Origin: Mesorhizobium tamadayense
GTDB lineage: Bacteria > Pseudomonadota > Alphaproteobacteria > Rhizobiales > Rhizobiaceae
Reading direction: 5' to 3'
Assembly (NCBI RefSeq): GCF_003863365.1
Contig: NZ_RQXT01000063.1
Location: forward strand, 1-37,515
DNA: 37,515 nt
The translations under genes were made by a program, and so were the position numbers. A model generated the notes under the pieces. That model worked only from the letters and a program-made list of their open reading frames with translations. It did not search any database and was not told the DNA's origin. Shown here in pieces: positions 23,850 through 32,895 of this stretch. Position 1 is the first letter of the stretch, and the number at the start of each line of letters is the position of its first letter.

Positions 23850-25711
23850 GCGACATCCGCTTCGACATAGCGAGCCTGCACGCCGCCTATGAGGCCGGAA
23901 CCAGCATCGGCGAGGTCATCGATACGGTCCACGCCCGCGTCGAGGCGGCAGGCGATCCGGGCATCTTCATCCATCTCGCGACGCGGGCCGAGATGCTGGC
24001 CGCGGTAGCGGCGCTCGGTCCGTTCGACCCTATGGCAAAGCCGCTCTGGGGCATCCCCTTCGCCGTCAAGGACAATATCGACGTCGCCGGCATGCCGACC
24101 ACGGCTGCCTGCGCCGAATATGCCTACACGCCTGACAAGGACGCCACGGTCGTGGCGCGGCTCAAGGCAGCCGGCGCGCTGGTCGTCGGCAAGACCAATC
24201 TCGACCAGTTCGCCACGGGCCTCGTCGGCGTGCGCACGCCCTGGCCGATCCCCAGGAATGCGATCGACGCAAGGCTGGTGCCGGGCGGCTCCTCCTCTGG
24301 CTCGGCGGTGGCGACGGCGCGCGGCATCGTTTCCTTCGCGCTCGGCACCGATACCGCTGGATCGGGGCGCATTCCGGCCGGCCTCAACAACATTGTCGGG
24401 GTGAAGCCGACGGTCGGCGCGCTGTCGGCCACCGGCGTCGTGCCTGCCTGCCGCACGCTCGACTGCGTCTCGGTTTTCGCGCTGACTGTCGAAGATGCTT
24501 ATGCGGTGTTCTCCGTCGCAGCGGCGCGCGATGCCGCCGATCCCTATTCACGCGACATCGCCGTCAAGCCGCTTGCCGCTCGCCCGCCGGTGCTCACCGT
24601 CGGCATCCCGGCAAAGGCGGACCTGAAATTCTTCGGCGACACCGCGATGCAGGCCGGCTTCGAGGCCTTGCTTGCCATGCTGTCGCGACTTGGCTGTCGG
24701 CTGGTCGAAATCCCGTTCGGCGACTTCTACGCGACCGCCGACCTTCTCTACGAAGGCGCCTGGGTGGCGGAGCGCTACGCGGCGATCCGCGATTTCTTCG
24801 AGGCGAACGAGGCGGCGCTCCATCCGGTGACGCGCAGGATCATCGGCGGCGCCAGAAACCTGTCGGCCGCCGACGCCTTCCGCGGGCTCTATGCCTTGCA
24901 GGCCTACAAGGCCCGGCTCGCCCCGGTGATCGCGTCCGTCGACCTGTTCTGCGTGCCGACAGCGCCGACCCACTACACCGTCGATGCCGTGCTCGCCGAT
25001 CCGATCGCCACCAACAGCCGCCTTGGCACCTACACCAATTTCGTCAATCTGCTCGACATGTGCGGCATCGCCTTGCCGACCGGCACGCGCGATGACGGCC
25101 TGCCGATGAGCGTTACTTTGCTCGCCGCCGCCGGGCGGGACGGCCTCGTCGCGTCCATCGGGCGCGACCTGCATGCCGCGAGCGGCCTCGCCCTCGGCGC
25201 GACCGGATGGCGGCAGCCAAGTGCCGAGCCCGTTGCCGGATCAGACGAGGACGGCACGATCGAGCTGGTGGTGGTTGGCGCGCATCTCTCGGGGATGCCG
25301 CTGAATGGTCAACTGACGAACGTCGGCGCACGTTTCTGCCGGGCGACGTGGACGAGCCCATCCTACAAGCTCTATGAACTTGCCGGCCAAATCCCATCCA
25401 AGCCGGGGCTGGTCCGGGTCGGCAGCGGCGGCACGGCGATCGAGGTCGAGGTCTGGCGCCTCTGCGCCGACGCCTTCGGCCGTTTCGTCGCCGCCATCCC
25501 GCCGCCGCTCAGCATCGGCACCATCGAGCTCGACGACGGCACCTCGGCGAAGGGTTTTCTGGCCGAGACCGCCGGCCTGTCGGCGGCGACGGACATCTCG
25601 GCTTATGGCGGCTGGCGCAGCTATGTCGCCAGGGCGAACGAGACGCGACGACAATTGGAGCCTTCCCTCCAACTGACCGGCGGACCTCGTCGGATCGTCG
25701 AGCGTCCTTAA
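23846..25711 (+). CDS. atzF: Allophanate hydrolase
   Basis: 621 residues, close to the roughly 600 of Pseudomonas AtzF. N-terminal amidase-signature domain with the Ser-cisSer-Lys triad placed at K75 (FAVKDNID), S149 (PGGSSSGS) and S173 (GTDTAGSGRIPA). The C-terminal domain (about 460-600) carries VVVGAHLSGMPLN, specific for allophanate hydrolases, and completes decarboxylation of the N-carboxycarbamate intermediate. Overall allophanate gives two ammonia and two carbon dioxide. No urea carboxylase gene accompanies it, so the allophanate here comes from biuret rather than urea. Start overlaps the cupin stop. Last gene of the operon. Confidence 0.93.
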   Translation: MSDIRFDIASLHAAYEAGTSIGEVIDTVHARVEAAGDPGIFIHLATRAEMLAAVAALGPFDPMAKPLWGIPFAVKDNIDVAGMPTTAACAEYAYTPDKDATVVARLKAAGALVVGKTNLDQFATGLVGVRTPWPIPRNAIDARLVPGGSSSGSAVATARGIVSFALGTDTAGSGRIPAGLNNIVGVKPTVGALSATGVVPACRTLDCVSVFALTVEDAYAVFSVAAARDAADPYSRDIAVKPLAARPPVLTVGIPAKADLKFFGDTAMQAGFEALLAMLSRLGCRLVEIPFGDFYATADLLYEGAWVAERYAAIRDFFEANEAALHPVTRRIIGGARNLSAADAFRGLYALQAYKARLAPVIASVDLFCVPTAPTHYTVDAVLADPIATNSRLGTYTNFVNLLDMCGIALPTGTRDDGLPMSVTLLAAAGRDGLVASIGRDLHAASGLALGATGWRQPSAEPVAGSDEDGTIELVVVGAHLSGMPLNGQLTNVGARFCRATWTSPSYKLYELAGQIPSKPGLVRVGSGGTAIEVEVWRLCADAFGRFVAAIPPPLSIGTIELDDGTSAKGFLAETAGLSAATDISAYGGWRSYVARANETRRQLEPSLQLTGGPRRIVERP

Positions 25712-25733
25712 GCCCACCTCAACGGACGGGCTT
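25710..25733 (+). terminator. Weak stem-loop after allophanate hydrolase
   Basis: AAGCCC (25710-25715) faces GGGCTT (25728-25733) across 12 nt, starting within the atzF stop codon. No T-run follows, so it may only be a Rho-dependent or mRNA-end structure. Confidence 0.3.
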
Positions 25734-26076
25734 CGCTGGCCCGACCTCAGCCAGCTCGAAGCGCTCCACCGCGCGCATGATGCCGCGCAGCTCGGCAAGG
25801 CCCTTCAGCCGGCCGATCAGCGAATAGCCGGGATTGATTCTGGTCTTGCCGATGTCGTCGGCAAGCATTCGATGAGCCAAAACCCTGTGCCCGGGTATCG
25901 GGGTCAAACGGGAAAATCATGGCGCCGTTGAGTCAGTCGGAATGCGGCCCTGGCCTCACTTGCGGCGGCGCGCGTTAACCGTCTATCGTGCGGCTCGAAA
26001 AACCGCCGGCCAAGTATTGCGGCGGCAGATTGAGCGACGAAACGGATTTCAGGACGGACGAAGCAGCGCATAGCCA
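25734..26076. other. Intergenic region with a possible gene remnant
   Basis: No complete gene is recognised. The minus strand holds a 62-codon open frame (25907-25719) whose C-terminal part, GYSLIGRLKGLAELRGIM, reads like the tail of a real protein, but I cannot name the family and it has no convincing start; it may be a decayed fragment. CCGCC (26003-26007) and GGCGG (26021-26025) could form a small hairpin before the GntR gene. Confidence 0.35.
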
Positions 26077-26775
26077 ATGGCCGACAAAACACAATTCGGA
26101 CTGACTGCCCTCGACACAGTACCCCTGCATGAGAAAGTCTATCTGGAACTGGTGCGGGCGCTGATGTCGGGTCAGCTCCAGCCCGGCCAGAAGTTGACCT
26201 CGCGCAAGCTCGCCAAGGAGCTCGGCACCAGCGACATGCCGGTGCGCAGCGCCTTCATGCGACTGCAGGCGCTCAGGGCGCTGAGCCCGATGCCGAACGG
26301 CAGCGTCGAGGTGCCGATGATCTCGGCCGATCGTTTCCAGCAGCTGACCGATGTGCGCACGGTTCTGGAAGGCACGGCCACCGAGCTCGCCACCAGCCTC
26401 ATCAACGGCAACAATCTGCGCGCCATCCGGCGTCATTGCGCCGAGCTCACCCAGGCCGCCCGCAGCGGCGACATCGACGACTATCTGCGCAAGAACCACG
26501 ACTTCAAGTTCTCGATCTACCGCCACTGCGGCAACGAGCAGATGATCTTCCTGATCGAAACGGTGTGGATGCAGGTCGGACCTTTCCTCCGCAACCTGCG
26601 CATCGGCTTCGAGGACGACCTCGCCGGCATTCTCGAAATCGACTACCACGAGGAGGTCGTGGCGGCGATCGAGGCCCAGGACGGTGAGCGTGCCCGCGCT
26701 GCCATCGTGCGCGACATCGACGAGGGGGCTGCGCACATCCTCAAGCAGATCAAGTTCCCGGAACTGCGGAATTAG
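26077..26775 (+). CDS. GntR-family regulator with FCD domain
   Basis: 232 residues. Winged helix at about 15-80 (LHEKVYLELVRALMSGQL; QKLTSRKLAKELGTSDMPVRSA in parts), then a helical FCD-type ligand domain with histidines in KNHDFKF, YRHCGN and DYHEEV. The ATG at 26077 lacks a clear Shine-Dalgarno. It precedes, on the same strand, a glutamine-synthetase-family gene separated by a 347-bp region that contains a strong 18-bp palindrome, its probable operator. Ligand unknown. Confidence 0.85.
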   Translation: MADKTQFGLTALDTVPLHEKVYLELVRALMSGQLQPGQKLTSRKLAKELGTSDMPVRSAFMRLQALRALSPMPNGSVEVPMISADRFQQLTDVRTVLEGTATELATSLINGNNLRAIRRHCAELTQAARSGDIDDYLRKNHDFKFSIYRHCGNEQMIFLIETVWMQVGPFLRNLRIGFEDDLAGILEIDYHEEVVAAIEAQDGERARAAIVRDIDEGAAHILKQIKFPELRN

Positions 26776-26820
26776 TCCAGGACTTGGAGGCTGGAGTACA
26801 GCTGGCAGCCACCTCTCGGT

Positions 26821-26877
26821 CGTCATTCTCGGGCGAAGCAAGGAGCGAAGCGACGCGGCGCAGACCCGAGGATGACG
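26821..26877. repeat. Short palindromic repeat
   Basis: CGTCATTCTCGGG (26821-26833) and CCCGAGGATGACG (26865-26877) are 13-bp inverted arms with one mismatch, around GCGAAGCAAGGAGCGAAGCG-type sequence. This is the form of a dispersed intergenic palindrome I recall from Mesorhizobium genomes. It takes up part of the 347-bp gap between the GntR gene and the ligase gene. Confidence 0.6.
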
Positions 26878-26966
26878 AACCATGCAGCAGCCGCCCCAAC
26901 GCTGACCGCACCAAATGCCCCTTGGCTTTCCGCCGCCTGCCAGCTATGTTGCGATCGCAGATCGCA

Positions 26967-26984
26967 CATTTTGGACCCAAAATG
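26967..26984. promoter_or_regulatory. Putative GntR operator upstream of the second ligase gene
   Basis: CATTTTGGACCCAAAATG is a perfect 8+2+8 inverted repeat. It is preceded by a second small palindrome TGCGATCGCA (26950-26959). A TTGGAC hexamer inside it could serve as -35, with a weak TATCCC 16 nt later. The adjacent GntR regulator is the likely binder. Confidence 0.5.
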
Positions 26985-27026
26985 CCGCCCGATATCCCAG
27001 CTAGTGAATTGAAAAAATGAAGGAAA

Positions 27027-27101
27027 GCCGCCTGGATCCATCCAAGGCGGCCTTCGTGAACTCACAAGCTGTTAAATGGATACCGTAGCCGAAACGGCTA
27101 C
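27027..27101 (+). other. Leader region with two hairpins before the second ligase gene
   Basis: GCCGCCT (27027-27033) pairs with AGGCGGC (27045-27051), and the inner TGGAT/ATCCA extends the stem with one bulge. GTAGCCG (27085-27091) pairs with CGGCTAC (27095-27101) around AAA. Both lie between the putative operator and the TTG start at 27123. They could be an attenuator or simply mRNA structure; no T-run follows either. Confidence 0.35.
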
Positions 27102-27122
27102 AGAAGAAACAGGGGCCGGAAA

Positions 27123-28478
27123 TTGGGCGATGCAGTTGCGGACGTTTTGAACTGGCTTGAAAGCAGGAGCGACATCCAGAGCCTGAGGGCCGCGGTGTGC
27201 GACCTGAACGGCATCATGCGCGGCAAGCGCATCCCGGTCGAACAGGCGCGCAAGGCGCTCGAAGGCAAGCTGCGCATGCCCTATTCGGCTATCGGGCTCG
27301 ACATCTGGGGCGAGGATATCGAAGGCAACGCGCAGGTCTTCTCGACCGGCGATGCCGACGGGCTTTGCCAATGGACCGGACGCGGCGTCCTGCCCGTCGA
27401 CTGGACGGCGCATCCGACGGCGCTTCTGCCGCTCTGGCTGGCCGATGACAGCGGCGCGCCCTATCTCGGCGACCCGCGCCGCGCGCTGGCCCGCATCCTC
27501 GACCGCTACGCGGCACTTGGCCTGACGCCTGTTGCCGCCACCGAGCTTGAATTCTACCTCGTCGACCCGACATCGCATCGGCCCGTCGGCCCTGTCTCGC
27601 CGATCACCGGCCGGCGCCTCGATTCCGACGCGGCGCTGTCTATCGACGAGATCGACGATTTCGAGGCCTTCATCCACGACGTCTACGAAGCCTGCCGCAT
27701 GCAGGGCATTCCGGTCGACACGGCGATCGCCGAGAACGGGGTCGGCCAGTTCGAGATCAACCTCAACCATGTTCCGGATGCCTTGCGCGCCGCTGACGAT
27801 GCGGTGCTTTTCAAGCGCACCGTCAAGGGCATTGCCCGCAAGCACGGCTTTGCCGCCTGCTTCATGGCCAAGCCCTATGGCGAACGCGCCGGCAATGGCT
27901 TCCACGTCCATTTCAGCGTCGTCGACAAAGAAGGCCGCAACATCTTCGACGACGGCAGCGACCAAGGCTCGAACACCATGCGCCATGCCGTCGGCGGGTT
28001 GCTTGCCGCCATGGCCGAAAGCACGCTGGTGTTCGCGCCGCATTTCAATTCCTACCGTAGGCTGCGGCCGCGCTCCTACGCGCCGACGGCCGTTGCCTGG
28101 GGCTACGAGAACCGGATGGTGGCGATCCGTATTCCGGGCGGCCCGTCGGCCGCGCGCCGCATCGAGCACCGCGTCTCCGGCGCCGACGCCAATCCCTATC
28201 TGGTGCTGGCGGCGATCCTGGGCGCGGCGCTCACGGGCATCGAGCGCGAGCTGTCGCCCGGCGAGCCGACCGGCGGCGAGGGACAGGGGCTGACGCTCGC
28301 CAAGCTGCCGCCGGACTGGGCTTCGGCGATCGCCGCCTTCGAAGCCGGGCCGCGCATCGCGGAAATCTTCCCGGCAGTGCTGCGCGACGCCTTCGTCGCT
28401 TGCAAGCGCCAGGAGCTGAACACCTTCGCGCTCAATGTCAGCGACTTCGAGATCGAGACCTATCTCGAAAGCGTCTAG
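27123..28478 (+). CDS. Glutamine synthetase family ligase, second copy (PuuA/GlnA3-like)
   Basis: 451 residues, glutamine-synthetase fold. CDLNGIMRGKRIP in the beta-grasp domain, ATELEFYLVD and QFEINLNH metal-site glutamates, HVHFS, NRMVAIRIPGG and SGADANPYLVLAA in the catalytic domain. It is only distantly like the copy at 8846-10222, so it probably ligates glutamate to a different amine. The TTG at 27123 is supported by AGGGG at 7-nt spacing; no in-frame ATG fits. It has a GntR gene upstream but no oxidase or importer of its own on the same strand. Its TAG stop lies in a palindrome shared with the convergent permease gene. Confidence 0.84.
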   Translation: MGDAVADVLNWLESRSDIQSLRAAVCDLNGIMRGKRIPVEQARKALEGKLRMPYSAIGLDIWGEDIEGNAQVFSTGDADGLCQWTGRGVLPVDWTAHPTALLPLWLADDSGAPYLGDPRRALARILDRYAALGLTPVAATELEFYLVDPTSHRPVGPVSPITGRRLDSDAALSIDEIDDFEAFIHDVYEACRMQGIPVDTAIAENGVGQFEINLNHVPDALRAADDAVLFKRTVKGIARKHGFAACFMAKPYGERAGNGFHVHFSVVDKEGRNIFDDGSDQGSNTMRHAVGGLLAAMAESTLVFAPHFNSYRRLRPRSYAPTAVAWGYENRMVAIRIPGGPSAARRIEHRVSGADANPYLVLAAILGAALTGIERELSPGEPTGGEGQGLTLAKLPPDWASAIAAFEAGPRIAEIFPAVLRDAFVACKRQELNTFALNVSDFEIETYLESV

Positions 28479-28492
28479 CCCGGCACGGGCTA
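28476..28492. terminator. Palindrome shared by two convergent stop codons
   Basis: TAGCCCG (28476-28482) and CGGGCTA (28486-28492) form a perfect 7-bp stem with a 3-nt loop. The ligase stop TAG is the first three bases and the permease stop (CTA on this strand) is the last three. It may act as a compact bidirectional termination or mRNA-protecting hairpin, although no T-tract follows. Confidence 0.45.
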
Positions 28493-29475
28493 CTCCCCCG
28501 ACCGCGCCCGCTGCCGCTCCTGCACGATGACCGCCAGGATCAGCAGCGCGCCCTTGGCGAGCAGCTGGTAGAAGGTCGGCACGCTGGTCAGGATCATGCC
28601 GTTGTTGAGGACGCCGATGATCAGCACCCCGAGCATGGCGCCGACGATGGTGCCCTTGCCGCCCTGCAACGCGCAGCCGCCGAGGATCGCGGCGGTGATC
28701 GCTTCCAGCTCCAACCCCTGGCTGCCGGAGGCAGGCTGACCCGACATGGTGCGGCTGGCGAGCACCAGGCCGGCGACGGCGGCGGCGAAGCCGCTCATCG
28801 CATAGATCGAAATCTGGTAGCGGCGGATCGGAATGCCGGCGAGCCGCGCCACCGTCGGATTGCCGCCGAGCGCATAGATGTTGCGGCCGACGACCGTCTC
28901 GCGGGTGAAGACGATGAACGCCGCCATCGCCGCGATCAAGAGCCAGATGGCGAAGGGCAGGCCGAAGAGGGTGCCGATGCCGAGCGTTCGCAGGCCATCG
29001 CCGGTGATCGGGATGGAGTTGCCGTTGTTCATCAGATAGGCGAGGCCGCGGAAGGCCGACATGGTGCCAAGCGTCGCGATCACCGCGTTGACCGGCCCGT
29101 AGACGATGATCAGTCCGTTGACGGCGCCCGCTATGAGGCCGGCAAGCAGCCCGGCGAGAATGCCTGCCGGGATCGAGCCGGTCTCCTGGGCGGCGACGGC
29201 GAGCACCATGGTGCTGAGACCCACGATCGATCCGACCGAGATGTCGAGCCCGCCCGAGACGATGACGACGGTCTGCGCCATCGCCAGGATGCCGAGGATG
29301 GTGACCGCGAGCCCGATATTGATCAGGTTGCGCGGCGTGAAGAAGACGTCGGGCCTGAGCGCGCCGAAGATCGCCAGCAGCACCACCAGCGCGATCAGCA
29401 GGCTGATGTTCTGCGCGCCGATGAGGCCGAACAGGGTTGCCGGCGCGCGCTCGCGGGTAGCTGTTGCGGTATCGG

Positions 29476-29479
<4 letters not shown>
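28490..29479 (-). CDS. ABC sugar importer permease, AraH/RbsC type
   Basis: 329-residue inner-membrane permease. Eight or more helices; family motifs SGGLDISVGSIVGLS, GLIIVYGPVNAVIATLGTMS (in part), GGNPTVARLAGIP coupling loop and ILGGCALQGGKGT. GTG at 29479 overlaps the ATPase stop (GTGA) and follows GGAGG. Last gene of the sugar operon. Substrate class follows from the AraF-like binding protein. Confidence 0.9.
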
Positions 29480-30996
<1,517 letters not shown>

Positions 30997-30997
30997 A

Positions 30998-31027
30998 GGC
31001 GCGCGGCTCCGCTTGGGGCCGCGCGCC
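30998..31027 (-). other. GC-rich hairpin between binding-protein and ATPase genes
   Basis: GGCGCGCGGC (30998-31007) and GCCGCGCGCC (31018-31027) form a perfect 10-bp stem with a 10-nt loop in the 49-nt gap between the AraF-like stop and the AraG-like start. On the transcript it lies directly before the ATPase start codon. Hairpins at this place in importer operons usually stabilise the upstream binding-protein mRNA and lower downstream expression. Confidence 0.55.
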
Positions 31028-31045
31028 GTGAGGCTGAAGGAAAGC

Positions 31046-32035
31046 CTAGGACTTGCAACCGAGCGTGTCCTTGAACTTGGCGAAGTTCTCGCCGCTGATC
31101 AGCGTGGCGTCCTGGAAATAGTCCTTCTGCATCTCCTTGCCGGTGGCCTGGTCGTAGAGAGCCTGGATGGCGGCCGCGCCGTGCTTGGCGCTGTCCAGCC
31201 ACATCGTGCCGCGGAAGCCCGTCGGCTTGCCGGCACCGAAGGCTTCGCAGGAGCGGGAGCCGTCGATGCCGATGCCGATGACGTTCTCCGGCGCCATGCC
31301 GGCATTTTCGGTGGCACGCACGCCGCCGAGCACGCCGTCGTCGTTGCAGGAGAAGAAGATCCACTTCTCGGCATCGGGATTGGCCGTCAGCGTCGTCGAC
31401 ACCACGTCGATCGAGTTGACCATGGTGTTGTCGTAGGGGATCGAGACGATGCGCGACTTGATGTCCGGGATCGCCGCGACCAGCGCCTCCTCAGCGCCCT
31501 TGTTGCGGCGCATGCAGGTGTCGGCCTTCTGGTCCTCGATCGAGCCGACGCGCACCTTGGAGAGGTCCTTGTCCCAACCTTCCGCCTTGGCGACGCGGGC
31601 AATCTCGGTGCCGACCTGCTTGCCGATGTTGAGCGCGTTCATGCCGACATAGGCGACAGGCGTGCCGTCGGCGAAGGCGATGTCATCGTCGACCGCGATC
31701 AGCCCGATCTTGGCGGCCTTGGCCTTGTCGGCGACGACCGGGCCGAGCGAGCGGTCCGGCACCACCACGGCGATGCCCTTGACGCCGTCGCCGACATAGG
31801 TGTCGAAGGTGGTGACGGCGAGGTTGGCGTCGAACTGGACGTCCTGGACCAGCAAGTCGACGCCGAGCTCGGCGGCCTTGTCCTTGGCGCCCTTGACCTC
31901 GCGGACGAACCAGGGATGATCGCCCATCTTGTTGATGTAGCCGAACTTCATCTTGTCCTGCGCGCCCGCGCCGTGCACCGTCAAAGCGACGGCGGCGGTC
32001 GCGGCCGCGACTAGGCATGCCCTGATTATTTTCAT
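31046..32035 (-). CDS. ABC sugar importer periplasmic binding protein, AraF-like
   Basis: 329 residues. Sec signal peptide: MKIIRACLVAAATAAVALTV core, cleavage around GAQD (about residue 26). Mature sequence follows the periplasmic sugar-binding fold and resembles E. coli L-arabinose-binding protein AraF, notably VPDRSLGP, IAVDDD and NDDGVLGGVRATE..G followed by IGIGIDG. ATG at 32035 follows GGAGG. Expected ligands are L-arabinose, D-galactose or a related sugar, which agrees with the sugar-acid dehydratase upstream. Confidence 0.88.
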   Translation of the reverse strand: MKIIRACLVAAATAAVALTVHGAGAQDKMKFGYINKMGDHPWFVREVKGAKDKAAELGVDLLVQDVQFDANLAVTTFDTYVGDGVKGIAVVVPDRSLGPVVADKAKAAKIGLIAVDDDIAFADGTPVAYVGMNALNIGKQVGTEIARVAKAEGWDKDLSKVRVGSIEDQKADTCMRRNKGAEEALVAAIPDIKSRIVSIPYDNTMVNSIDVVSTTLTANPDAEKWIFFSCNDDGVLGGVRATENAGMAPENVIGIGIDGSRSCEAFGAGKPTGFRGTMWLDSAKHGAAAIQALYDQATGKEMQKDYFQDATLISGENFAKFKDTLGCKS

Positions 32036-32116
32036 GGTTTCCTCCCTATCAATCCCGGCCGGCGGGATTTCATCTGCTTGAAAACATCTCCGGCGACCGG
32101 CCGCCGGCGCGAAACC

Positions 32117-32893
32117 TCATTCGTGGTAGAGAACCGAACGCCCGCCATCGATGACGATGCAGGCCGCGTTGATGAACGGCGCCTCGTCGGAGCCGAGGAA
32201 GACGGCGGTCATCGCCACTTCCTCCGGCCGGCCGATGCGGCGCGGCGGATGCAGGTCGTAAGTGCGCTGGCGCTCGGCCTGCGGATCGGGAAATGTGTTC
32301 CAGTAATCGACCGCGATCTGCGTCTCGATGTAACCGGGCGCAATGGCATTCACGCGAATGCCCTCGGCCGCGTACTGGATGCCGAGCGACCGCACCAGGC
32401 CGAGCAGCCCGTGCTTGGCCACCGGATAGGGGAAGGTCGACGGGATGATCGCGAAGGAATGGCAGGACGCGATCGCGACGACCGAGCCTTGTTTCTGAGC
32501 CCGCATCGCCGGCAATACCGCGCGCGCCGAATACCAAACGCCGTCGAGATCGACGGCAAAGCAACGCCGCCACTCCTCTTCAGTGGTTTCCAGCGGCTCA
32601 TGGAAGACGTTGATGCCGGCATTGGCGACCAGCACGTCGATGCGGCCGAACGTAGCGAGCGCCTGTTCGGCCATGGCTTCGCAGGATCTGCTGTCGGCGA
32701 CGTCGGTCTCCACGAAGAGCGCCCGCACGCCGCTTTCAACCAATGAGGCGGCAACGATCTTTCCGCTCGCCGCGTCCTTTTCCGCCACCACGATCACCGC
32801 GCCTTCGGCGGCCATTGCGCGCGCCGTTGCTTCGCCGATGCCGCGCCCGGCGCCGGTGATAACAGCCACCTTGTCCTGGAGCCGCCCGGCCAT
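32117..32893 (-). CDS. Short-chain dehydrogenase/reductase of the sugar locus
   Basis: 258-residue classical SDR: TGAGRGIG cofactor motif (about 13-20), NAGI, a serine in ASCHSFA and catalytic YPVAK. The ATG at 32893 starts 2 nt after the dehydratase stop, so both are translated together. In comparable loci such an enzyme is a sugar 1-dehydrogenase (aldose to lactone) or a dehydrogenase of the keto-deoxy sugar acid; the sequence does not decide between these. Confidence 0.86.
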   Translation of the reverse strand: MAGRLQDKVAVITGAGRGIGEATARAMAAEGAVIVVAEKDAASGKIVAASLVESGVRALFVETDVADSRSCEAMAEQALATFGRIDVLVANAGINVFHEPLETTEEEWRRCFAVDLDGVWYSARAVLPAMRAQKQGSVVAIASCHSFAIIPSTFPYPVAKHGLLGLVRSLGIQYAAEGIRVNAIAPGYIETQIAVDYWNTFPDPQAERQRTYDLHPPRRIGRPEEVAMTAVFLGSDEAPFINAACIVIDGGRSVLYHE

Positions 32894-32895
32894 CG

